From Bacteroidales bacterium (GTDB lineage: Bacteria; Bacteroidota; Bacteroidia; Bacteroidales; VadinHA17), in the NCBI GenBank assembly GCA_015486475.1, contig WFRO01000262.1, positions 1 to 9,285 on the forward strand: 9,285 bases of DNA, given 5' to 3'. How positions within the stretch are numbered: position 1 is the first letter of the stretch; each line of letters begins with the position of its first letter. The position numbers were made by a program, and so were the translations under genes. Below are positions 1 through 5,225 of the stretch, in pieces. The notes beneath the pieces were generated by a model. The model saw only the letters and a list, made by a program, of their open reading frames with translations, was not told the origin of the DNA and searched no databases.

Positions 1-636
1 AGGCTCATCCGTGAACTTCGTGGCCAGGGTGGCCAGGATGGCTGCGCCCGTGGGGGTGGTCGTCTCGAAATCCGTTCCTCCCAGATGCACGGGCATGCCC
101 TGCAGGATCGCAGCCGTGGCCGGTGCCGGTACCGGCAGCACACCATGGGCGCTTTTGACAAAGCCGCTGCCCAGCTCTACCGTCGAAGCCCACACTTCAT
201 CCACCTGCAGGTAATGATATGCCAGGGCAGCGCCCGTGATGTCTATGATGGCATCCTCGCCCCCCACCTCATGAAAATGGATCCTGTCCGGTGCTTTATT
301 GTGTATCTTCCCCTCGGCCTCCGCCAGCCTTGTGAAGATATCTTTTGCCGTAGCCGTCACGGCCTCCTCCAGACCTGCCTCCTCAATGATCTCATATACA
401 TCCTGCAGTCGCCGGGAAACACCGGTGGGATGGGATACCTCCACCGTTACTTTTGTCCCGTGGATGGCATTTTGTGAATCCTTATCGAAACGGACCTTTA
501 CATTGGAAAGATCCAGTTTCTCCAGCTCACCGGCAAGGTATTCCGGCGGGACCCCCAGATCGGTCAGGGCCGCCAGGTTCATATCGCCGCTGATGCCGGA
601 AAAACACTGGTAATATAGTATTTTCTTATTTGCCAT
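1..636 (-). CDS. larC: LarC, nickel-pincer cofactor nickel-insertion protein (3' end off the left edge)
   Basis: LarC is the cytoplasmic CTP-dependent enzyme that inserts nickel into the pyridinium dithiocarboxylate precursor to finish the nickel-pincer nucleotide (NPN) cofactor of lactate racemase LarA and related enzymes. The visible 212 residues are the N-terminal half; the family is usually about 400 long. Hallmarks are CFSGISGDM at residues 11-19, the His-rich IHFHEVGGEDAIIDITGA at 119-136, VELGSG at 153-158, LPVPAPATAAIL at 167-178 and TTTPTGAAI at 192-200. I chose the ATG at 634-636 (MANKKILYYQ); an in-frame ATG six bases upstream (640-642) would add Met-Pro and cannot be excluded, since neither has a clear ribosome binding site. 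The gene diverges from the DUF362 operon across a symmetrical spacer. LarA, LarB and LarE are not visible, so whether the Lar pathway is complete is unknown. The family call is very secure; the substrate enzyme is not. Confidence 0.94.
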   Translation of the reverse strand, partial: MANKKILYYQCFSGISGDMNLAALTDLGVPPEYLAGELEKLDLSNVKVRFDKDSQNAIHGTKVTVEVSHPTGVSRRLQDVYEIIEEAGLEEAVTATAKDIFTRLAEAEGKIHNKAPDRIHFHEVGGEDAIIDITGAALAYHYLQVDEVWASTVELGSGFVKSAHGVLPVPAPATAAILQGMPVHLGGTDFETTTPTGAAILATLATKFTDEP

Positions 637-686
637 GGGCATGTGGTATTTAGAAAGACCGGCCAGCCCGGAGGCATGGCTGATTT

Positions 687-745
687 TGGGTTAAAAGTAG
701 TGTTTTTTTGTATGTTATTGAACATAAAATGTTATCTTTAACCCA
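687..745. promoter_or_regulatory. Divergent promoter/operator region with nested inverted repeats
   Basis: A perfect 9-bp inverted repeat, TGGGTTAAA (687-695) and TTTAACCCA (737-745), surrounds a perfect 6-bp one, TATGTT (711-716) and AACATA (721-726). A third pair, AACAT/ATGTT, lies at 721-725 and 729-733. The outer arms fall inside two promoter-like elements pointing apart: TATCTTTAACCCA (733-745) rightward and TACTTTTAACCCA (read leftward from 699 to 687), 11 of 13 bases alike. Both fit the Bacteroidota -7 box TAnnTTTG apart from the last base. Rightward, a TTTG at 707-710 could be the -33 box with a 22-base gap. No good -33 box is seen leftward. The small inverted repeat would sit between the rightward -33 and -7 boxes, a plausible operator. 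Promoter assignment is by pattern only. Confidence 0.5.
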
Positions 746-749
746 GATT

Positions 750-787
750 ACGCATTGGGAAACTAAGAATTAGCTGAACCAATGCGT
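750..787 (+). promoter_or_regulatory. Hairpin in the predicted 5' leader of the DUF362 operon
   Basis: ACGCATTGG (750-758) pairs perfectly with CCAATGCGT (779-787), a 9-bp stem with a 20-base loop. Inside the loop CTAA (763-766) can pair with TTAG (770-773). If transcription starts about 7 bases after the -7-like box at 733-740, this stem-loop would lie at or next to the 5' end of the mRNA, about 50 bases before the ATG at 836. It could stabilise the mRNA, or it could be a DNA operator. No U-run follows, so it is not a normal intrinsic terminator, and no known riboswitch is recognised. Confidence 0.45.
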
Positions 788-835
788 TGGCTGGGGTTTA
801 GGGTTTAGCTCAAAATTATATATAAAAGAAGGAAT

Positions 836-1756
836 ATGAAGCGAAGAGACTTTTTTCTCAGGACAGCCGGAGCCGGTCTGGGCCTGAGCGCTGTGGCAAG
901 TCTGGGCGGGCTCCATCCCCTGATGGCAGGGCCAGCCATGGCGGCAGCGGCTGACATGGCCGCCGTACGGGGCGGTGAGCCGAATGTGATGTTCGACCGG
1001 GCCATTGCTGCCATGGGGGGAATGGGTCGGTTCGTGAAAAAAGGCCAGAAAGTGGTCATCAAACCCAATATCGGCTGGGATGTGCCGCCTGACAGGGCTG
1101 CCAACACCAACCCTCTCCTGGTGAAGAGGATCGTGGAGCACTGCTTCAATGCCGGGGCAAAAGAAGTCCTGGTGTTTGACAATACCTGCGATGCCTGGAC
1201 CAAATGTTACCGTACCAGCGGCATCGAAAAATATGTTCGTGAAGCGGGCGGAAAGGTCGTCCCCGGAAATACCGAAGGGTATTACCAGGAGGTGGAGATC
1301 AGGAACGGGAAAAAACTGAAGAGCGCCAAGGTGCATGAGCTCTACCTGGCAGCGGATGTGATCATTGACGTGCCGGTGCTGAAAAATCATGAGTCCACCA
1401 AGCTGACCATCGCCATGAAGAACCTGATGGGCGTGGTGTGGGACCGTCGCTACTGGCACCGCAACGACCTGAATCAGTGCATTGCCGACTTTGCCGGGTT
1501 CCACCGCCGGCCCGACCTGGTGGTGGTGGATGCCTATAATGTGATGATGCGTCACGGTCCGCGCGGCGTGTCCAAAAGTGATGTGGTCAATATGAAAGCC
1601 CAGATCGTCTCCACCGATATGGTGGCTGCCGATACGGCGGCTGCCAAAATGTTCGGCACCGACCCGGCTTCCATACGTTACATCCGCCTGGCCCAGGAAA
1701 TGGGCGTCGGCACCATGGACCTTTCTTCACTCAATATCAGCCGTATCAAGATATAA
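836..1756 (+). CDS. Tat-exported DUF362 domain protein
   Basis: This 306-residue protein belongs to the DUF362 family, whose function is unknown and whose members are often linked to iron-sulfur proteins. It starts with a twin-arginine signal: R3-R4-D-F-F-L, a mildly hydrophobic stretch at about 9-25, and Ala-rich likely cleavage sites around 31-38. The mature part should therefore be exported folded, possibly with a cofactor already bound. Family hallmarks are VVIKPNIGWD (73-82), an Asn/Thr-Asn-Pro segment (90-93), LVFDNTCDAW (112-121) and DVPVLKNHESTKLTIAMKN (178-196), followed by LMGVVWDRRYWH. Cysteines are at 103, 118, 124 and 215, not spaced as an Fe-S site. A good ribosome binding site (AGAAGGA-like, about 827-833) supports the ATG at 836. 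The polyferredoxin gene begins 9 bases after the stop, so the two are almost surely cotranscribed, and the protein may exchange electrons with it. Family call secure; reaction unknown. Confidence 0.92.
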   Translation: MKRRDFFLRTAGAGLGLSAVASLGGLHPLMAGPAMAAAADMAAVRGGEPNVMFDRAIAAMGGMGRFVKKGQKVVIKPNIGWDVPPDRAANTNPLLVKRIVEHCFNAGAKEVLVFDNTCDAWTKCYRTSGIEKYVREAGGKVVPGNTEGYYQEVEIRNGKKLKSAKVHELYLAADVIIDVPVLKNHESTKLTIAMKNLMGVVWDRRYWHRNDLNQCIADFAGFHRRPDLVVVDAYNVMMRHGPRGVSKSDVVNMKAQIVSTDMVAADTAAAKMFGTDPASIRYIRLAQEMGVGTMDLSSLNISRIKI

Positions 1757-1765
1757 CCAGGGGAG

Positions 1766-3370
1766 ATGAAGGTACACCGGCTGAAGATCATGAGGATAGT
1801 GCTGTCGTTGTTCTTCCTCATCGTCACTTCCTTACTGTTCCTTGATTATCGCAGGATCATCCCTGACAGTTGGTTCCATGTCATTCTTTCGCTGCAGTTC
1901 GTGCCTTCACTTCTGAAGTTCTCCACCCTCCTGAGTCTTTCTGCCTTTGGCTTCCTGGTGGTACTCATCCTCTCCTTTCTGTTCGGGCGTATCTATTGCT
2001 CGACCATCTGCCCGCTGGGGATCATGCAGGATGTGACAGCCTGGTTGTCCCGGAAAACGAGATCGAAAAAGAACCGGAGATACCATCATGCCAAAGCGCA
2101 CAATATCCTGCGATACAGTATCCTGGGGATCACGGTGGCAGCGCTGCTCTTCGGATCCACCTGGCTGCTGCTGTTGCTGGACCCCTACAGCAACTACGGC
2201 AGGATCATGACTTATTTCCTCAAGCCGGTGGTGGTGGGTTTGAACAATGTGCTGGCCTCCCTGTTACAGAAGAAGGACATCTATACGCTTTATCCCGTCT
2301 CCATCCCGGCGGTCAAGGCGGCCGTCTATACCGTGCCGGGGATCATCCTCGTGCTGACGCTTTGGATGTCGGCCTCCAAAGGTCGCCTGTACTGCAATAC
2401 GGTGTGTCCCGTAGGTGCTTTCCTGGGACTTATCTCCAAAGTATCCCTCTTCCACTTCAGGATCAATAAAACCGCCTGTACCTCCTGTCGCCTGTGTGAG
2501 TTCTCCTGCAAGTCGGCCTGCATCGACCTGAAGAACATGACAGTGGACAACAGCCGCTGCGTGACCTGTTTCGACTGCCTGGACTCCTGTAATTTCGGGG
2601 CTATCAGCTATACGGTCCGCAAGCCGGCGGCATCCGTGAAAGAACCTGAGCTGATCCCCGTGACCCCTGCCGGCAAAAAAAAGGATTTCGACGCTTCGAA
2701 GCGTGCCTTCCTGCTGGGAACTGTGGCCTTCCTGGCAGGCGCCGCAAGGATATCCTCTGCCAAAGAGTACCCGAAGAATGCCCGCCCCACCACCATTCCG
2801 GAAGAGAAGGAGTTCCCGGTCACACCGCCGGGCTCCATCAGCATACAGCATTTCACCGGTCACTGTACGGCCTGTTCCCTCTGCATCGATGCCTGTCCCT
2901 CGGATGTGCTGCAGCCGGCCTTCCTGCAGTACGGCCTGGCCGGGCTGATGCAGCCGGTCATGGATTACCATGCAGGCTATTGCAACTATGACTGCGTGCG
3001 TTGTACGGAGGTATGTCCCACAGGAGCGATCCTTCCCCTGGAACCGGAACCCAAGAAGCTGGTGCAGATGGGGCTGGCGGTCTTTGTGAAAGAGAGTTGT
3101 GTGGTCTATACGGATGAGACCAACTGTGGGGCTTGTGCCGAGCACTGTCCCACCAAGGCGGTGCACATGGTGCCTTACAAGGATGATCTCGTGATCCCCG
3201 AGACCACCGACGATATCTGTATCGGCTGCGGCGCCTGCGAGCATGCCTGCCCCACAGAACCCTTCAAAGCCATCTATGTCAACGGCAAGAATATCCAGAG
3301 CGTGGCCCAAAAGCCCAAAACTGAAAAGCTGGAGAACCCCCTGGAGAATACGGAGGATTTTCCTTTTTAG
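1766..3370 (+). CDS. NapH/NapG-like membrane polyferredoxin
   Basis: This 534-residue protein reads as two electron-transfer proteins joined. The NapH/CcoG-like half has membrane segments near 9-27, 52-74, 115-139 and 183-203, two CxxxCP motifs (C78/C82 and C210/C214), and cysteines at 238, 241, 244, 248, 252, 265, 268, 271 and 275 that suit two [4Fe-4S] clusters. After a Lys-rich linker, SKRAFLLG at 311-318 begins a short hydrophobic stretch to about 329. Next comes a NapG/MauM-like half with four Cys groups: C367-C370-C373-C377, C406-C410-C413-C417, C454-C457-C461 (perhaps with C445), and C485-C488-C491-C495. By analogy with NapGH it should take electrons from quinol and pass them across the membrane, here probably to the exported DUF362 protein encoded just upstream. 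The ATG at 1766 directly abuts an AGGGGAG; an in-frame ATG at 1790 is a possible alternative. The partner and direction of electron flow are inferred. Confidence 0.93.
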   Translation: MKVHRLKIMRIVLSLFFLIVTSLLFLDYRRIIPDSWFHVILSLQFVPSLLKFSTLLSLSAFGFLVVLILSFLFGRIYCSTICPLGIMQDVTAWLSRKTRSKKNRRYHHAKAHNILRYSILGITVAALLFGSTWLLLLLDPYSNYGRIMTYFLKPVVVGLNNVLASLLQKKDIYTLYPVSIPAVKAAVYTVPGIILVLTLWMSASKGRLYCNTVCPVGAFLGLISKVSLFHFRINKTACTSCRLCEFSCKSACIDLKNMTVDNSRCVTCFDCLDSCNFGAISYTVRKPAASVKEPELIPVTPAGKKKDFDASKRAFLLGTVAFLAGAARISSAKEYPKNARPTTIPEEKEFPVTPPGSISIQHFTGHCTACSLCIDACPSDVLQPAFLQYGLAGLMQPVMDYHAGYCNYDCVRCTEVCPTGAILPLEPEPKKLVQMGLAVFVKESCVVYTDETNCGACAEHCPTKAVHMVPYKDDLVIPETTDDICIGCGACEHACPTEPFKAIYVNGKNIQSVAQKPKTEKLENPLENTEDFPF

Positions 3371-3371
3371 G

Positions 3372-3408
3372 AAGTTGAAAGTTAAAAGTGCCTAAAGTTG
3401 AAAGTTAA
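3372..3408 (+). repeat. 14-base direct repeat after the polyferredoxin gene
   Basis: AAGTTGAAAGTTAA occurs identically at 3372-3385 and 3395-3408, a 23-base period, beginning right after the stop codon. Each copy also contains AGTT twice. There is no hairpin with a T-run, so it does not look like a terminator. Such AGTTGAAAGTT-type strings are low in complexity and may have arisen by slippage. Confidence 0.6.
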
Positions 3409-3470
3409 CCTCTCGTCTCAATCAAATCTACCTATTTTGTAGTATGGAAATTAATGTCTACAAGGCTCCA

Positions 3471-3527
3471 CGCAAAGGAGCGCAAAGCAGCACGCAAAGT
3501 TTCGCAAAGACGAGGCGGAGTCTTGCG
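3471..3527 (+). repeat. CGCAAAG array ending in an imperfect hairpin
   Basis: CGCAAAG occurs exactly at 3471, 3481, 3493 and 3503, that is, spaced 10, 12 and 10 bases, near one DNA turn. The last copy, extended to CGCAAAGAC (3503-3511), pairs with GTCTTGCG (3520-3527) with one bulged A, giving a hairpin with an 8-base loop. Similar CGCAAAG strings are, from memory, common between genes in environmental Bacteroidota and other phyla. Its function is unknown. The intervals are far too short for a CRISPR. Confidence 0.65.
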
Positions 3528-3535
3528 TTGTCGTC

Positions 3536-3755
3536 CAGCCCCGGAGGGGCTGCAGAGAGTAGCCCCGGTGACGCCCGGGGAATATACGGTAAATAATTAA
3601 AAAATAACCCCGGAGGGGTTACAGAAAAGAGTAGGATCCGGACCACATGGTATTTCGTACATTGTTCTTCAACCCCGCTGGGGTTGTGGGTGTAGTGTAC
3701 GCATCGTGAACCGCAGGCGTAACTGCGGCTACTGTATTATGACCCCTCCGGGGTC
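3536..3755. repeat. Cluster of REP-like CCCC-GGA-GGGG hairpins
   Basis: Five GC-rich palindromes lie within 220 bases. Those at 3536-3552 (CAGCCCC/GGGGCTG, loop GGA), 3605-3621 (TAACCCC/GGGGTTA, loop GGA), 3670-3686 (CAACCCC/GGGGTTG, loop GCT) and 3741-3755 (GACCCC/GGGGTC, loop TCC) share one core. A related stem CCCCGG/CCGGGG lies at 3563-3568 and 3575-3580. The first two are each followed by a CAGA-GTAG string; the last is the same unit on the opposite strand, where its loop reads GGA and a CAGTAG follows. Units in both directions between two convergent genes are typical of REP/REPIN elements mobilised by a RAYT (IS200-like) transposase. No such gene is in the window. None is followed by a clear T-run, although they could still slow or end transcription. 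Confidence 0.7.
3711..3728. repeat. CCGCAG/CTGCGG hairpin
   Basis: CCGCAG (3711-3716) and CTGCGG (3723-3728) form a perfect 6-bp stem around GCGTAA. It lies between the last two CCCC/GGGG palindromes and is probably part of the same composite element. The 11-base string CCGCAGGCGTA reappears in the same direction at 4981-4991, on the far side of the aldo/keto reductase gene. Confidence 0.6.
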
Positions 3756-3789
3756 TTCTCGCATTATCTCTTCATCCTTCGCCCGCCAT

Positions 3790-3896
3790 AGCCACTGGCG
3801 AAGGCGGGGCTCATCGCTAACTTCCCCCACTCTTTCCACTTTTCATACTCTTCATACTTTTCACCCTTCGAGCATCGAGCATCGCCCTTCGCCCTT
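3790..3896 (+). repeat. Pyrimidine-rich repeat, copy 1, ending in 7-base tandem units
   Basis: Within this stretch, 3812-3844 aligns without gaps to 5000-5032: by eye 26 of 33 bases match and all seven differences are transitions. The preceding AGCC..GGCG segment (3790-3800) also matches 4979-4989 at 9 of 11 bases. The right end is a run of 7-base units from 3862 to 3896: CACCCTT, CGAGCAT twice, CGCCCTT twice. The run stops two bases short of the reductase stop codon (3899-3901). It may serve as that gene's 3' untranslated region. No ORF here is credible. Confidence 0.65.
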
Positions 3897-3898
3897 CC

Positions 3899-4894
3899 TC
3901 AATACTCCGCCAGCAGATCATCGATAATATTCAGCTCCTCAATGGAGAAATCGGTGTTCCCGATGCATTTGAAGGAGTCGAGCAGTTGTTCCTTGTTGCG
4001 GGCGCCGATGAGCACGGAGGTGATCCTGGGATCTTTCAGCACCCAGGCGAGGGCCATCTGTGCCAGGCTCTGGCCTCTGCGTGCTGCCAGGGCGTTCAGT
4101 TTGTTCAGGGTCTTCACCAGGCCGGGTGTGATGGCCGACCGCTGCAGGAATCCATAGGGGTTGGCTGCCCGTGAGTTTTCCGGGATCTCCTTCAGGTATT
4201 TGTTCGTGAGCAGTCCCTGGGCCAGGGGGGAAAAGGCGATACAGCCGATGCCGTTCTCATCCAGTGTGTCCAGCAGTCCTTTTTCCACCCAGCGGTCCAG
4301 CATCGAATAGCGGGCCTGGTGGATCACACAGGGCGTGCCCAGCGCCTCCAGGATGCCGGCTGCCCGGCGGGTGCTGTCGGGGTCGTAGTTGGAGATGCCT
4401 ACATACAGGGCTTTGCCCTGCCGCACGGCGTCGGCGAGGGCGGTCATCGTCTCCTCCAGCGGGGTGTCCGGATCAAAACGGTGGGAATAGAAAATGTCCA
4501 CATACTCCAGTCCCATCCTGTGCAGGCTCTGGTCGAGGCTGGCCAGCAGGTATTTGCGGGATCCCCACTCACCGTAAGGACCGTCCCACATGCGGTATCC
4601 CGCTTTGGTGGAGATGATCAGCTCGTCGCGGTAAGGATGCAGGTCGTTCTTCAGGATCTTGCCGAAGTTCTCTTCCGCACTGCCCGGAGGCGGACCGTAG
4701 TTGTTGGCCAAATCGAAATGGATGATGCCGTGGTCAAAAGCCGTCAGCACCGTCTCACGGCCGGTCTCAAAGTCATCCACATGACCGAAATTGTGCCACA
4801 GGCCCAGCGACACCTGGGGCAGGAGCAGACCGCTGTTGCCGCTGCGGTTGTAAATGTCACGTGAATATCTGTTTTTATTGGCTGTATGGGTCAT
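3899..4894 (-). CDS. gpr: YghZ/Gpr-type aldo/keto reductase (AKR14-like)
   Basis: This cytoplasmic NADPH-dependent reductase of 331 residues closely resembles, from memory, E. coli YghZ (Gpr), which reduces L-glyceraldehyde 3-phosphate and other aldehydes such as methylglyoxal. Shared strings include LSLGLWHNFGH-like 29-38, HFDLANNYGPPPGSAEENFG (59-78), ELIISTKAGY, GSRKYLLASLDQSLHRMGLE, GKALYVGISNY and RGQSLAQMALAW. The AKR tetrad is Asp61, Tyr66, Lys97 and His138; the cofactor loop LIGARNKEQL is near the end. The longest ORF begins 51 bases upstream (4945), but the ATG at 4892-4894 (MTHTANKNRYSRD) matches the YghZ N-terminus and lies after the likely promoter. The protein ends about ten residues earlier than YghZ, losing the Asn-Leu-Trp tail, right where tandem repeats begin. 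It is transcribed alone, convergent with the polyferredoxin gene. The natural substrate is not known. Confidence 0.94.
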   Translation of the reverse strand: MTHTANKNRYSRDIYNRSGNSGLLLPQVSLGLWHNFGHVDDFETGRETVLTAFDHGIIHFDLANNYGPPPGSAEENFGKILKNDLHPYRDELIISTKAGYRMWDGPYGEWGSRKYLLASLDQSLHRMGLEYVDIFYSHRFDPDTPLEETMTALADAVRQGKALYVGISNYDPDSTRRAAGILEALGTPCVIHQARYSMLDRWVEKGLLDTLDENGIGCIAFSPLAQGLLTNKYLKEIPENSRAANPYGFLQRSAITPGLVKTLNKLNALAARRGQSLAQMALAWVLKDPRITSVLIGARNKEQLLDSFKCIGNTDFSIEELNIIDDLLAEY

Positions 4895-4921
4895 GGTATT
4901 TGAGTTTTTTGATTTGGACCT

Positions 4922-4955
4922 TAAATATACGAAAGATTTGATCATCCGGGATCAA
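4922..4955 (-). promoter_or_regulatory. Candidate promoter and operator of the aldo/keto reductase
   Basis: Reading leftward, TATATTTA (4929 to 4922) fits the Bacteroidota -7 box TAnnTTTG except for its last base and lies 28 bases before the ATG at 4894. Just upstream is a perfect inverted repeat, TTGATC (4938-4943) and GATCAA (4950-4955), with a 6-base spacer. It would cover the -33 region, where a repressor could act. The -33 box itself is poor: a TTG about 23 bases away is the best candidate. The arms recall FNR half-sites, but the spacing differs. Confidence 0.45.
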
Positions 4956-4978
4956 CTTTTCTATGCTGGTTCCTAAGT

Positions 4979-5054
4979 AGCCGCAGGCGTACCGAAGGAC
5001 ATTGCTGACTTTTTCCATTCTTCCCACTTTTCTGACTTTTCGACCTTCGACCTT
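4979..5054 (+). repeat. Pyrimidine-rich repeat, copy 2
   Basis: This is the partner of the repeat at 3790-3896, in the same orientation on the other side of the reductase gene. The best-matching block is 5000-5032, and CCACTTTTC is identical in both (5024-5032 and 3836-3844). It also ends in a 7-base tandem: CGACCTT at 5041-5047 and 5048-5054. Its first bases, CCGCAGGCGTA (4981-4991), are identical to 3711-3721. No ORF or RNA gene is seen between 4946 and 5225. Confidence 0.6.
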
Positions 5055-5082
5055 GGTTGATCATCACTTCACCATTTCCCCC

Positions 5083-5106
5083 ATTATTCCAATATTCCAT
5101 CATTCC
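5083..5106 (+). repeat. Degenerate 8-base tandem repeat
   Basis: Three consecutive octamers end in ATTCC: ATTATTCC (5083-5090), AATATTCC (5091-5098) and ATCATTCC (5099-5106). The 8-base period is exact. A palindromic TTGATCAA follows at 5109-5116. It may be a slippage product; no function is apparent. Confidence 0.55.
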
Positions 5107-5168
5107 CATTGATCAAACTGCTGTGAAGTAGATATGTTGAAGACATGTCCTTGGTGTTTCAGGATCAC

Positions 5169-5186
5169 GGGAAAAATCTTTTTCCC
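5169..5186. promoter_or_regulatory. 18-base palindrome upstream of the helicase gene
   Basis: GGGAAAAA (5169-5176) and TTTTTCCC (5179-5186) form a perfect 8-bp inverted repeat with a 2-base centre, 40 bases before the ATG at 5226. With so small a centre it is more likely a binding site for a dimeric protein than an RNA hairpin. A weak -7-like CTATTTTG lies at 5191-5198. If that is the promoter, the palindrome sits between its boxes. The assignment is by pattern only. Confidence 0.35.
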
Positions 5187-5225
5187 TTACCTATTTTGTG
5201 TTCATTTTACTACTTTTACACGACC

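Noticed and set aside
770..1555. Long leftward ORF (261 codons) over the DUF362 gene
   Set aside because: It is antisense to a gene with clear family motifs, is rich in His and Pro in the way reverse frames of GC-rich genes are, and has no recognisable domain.
2264..3310. Leftward ORF of 348 codons inside the polyferredoxin gene
   Set aside because: It is the antisense shadow of the Cys-rich gene; the forward strand carries several intact Fe-S motifs and this frame carries none.
3471..3509. CGCAAAG units as a CRISPR array
   Set aside because: The units are only 7 bases with 3-5-base intervals, and no cas gene is present.
3536..3755. Reading the GC-rich palindromes as intrinsic terminators of the polyferredoxin gene
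   Set aside because: None is followed by a convincing T-run, they lie at least 165 bases after the stop, and they share a repeated core and tail as REP elements do.
3706..3927. Small rightward ORF of 73 codons in the repeat region
   Set aside because: It runs through palindromes and tandem repeats and into the 3' end of the reductase gene, and has low-complexity composition and no ribosome binding site.
4895..4945. Longer start of the aldo/keto reductase at 4945
   Set aside because: The first 17 codons overlap the candidate operator and -7 box, and the product from 4894 lines up with the YghZ N-terminus.
4938..4955. The TTGAT/ATCAA arms as an FNR/CRP site
   Set aside because: FNR sites have a 4-base spacer between TTGAT and ATCAA; here it is 8 bases, so this is more likely a different regulator.
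5145..5225. N-terminal extension of the helicase ORF to the ATG at 5145
   Set aside because: The 27 extra residues are hydrophobic and unlike the family, the stretch contains the palindrome and a promoter-like element, and the ATG at 5226 gives the normal distance to Walker A.
3371..5225. A complete insertion sequence or transposon around the reductase
   Set aside because: There is no transposase gene, no matching terminal inverted repeats and no clear target-site duplication; only diverged direct repeats are seen.
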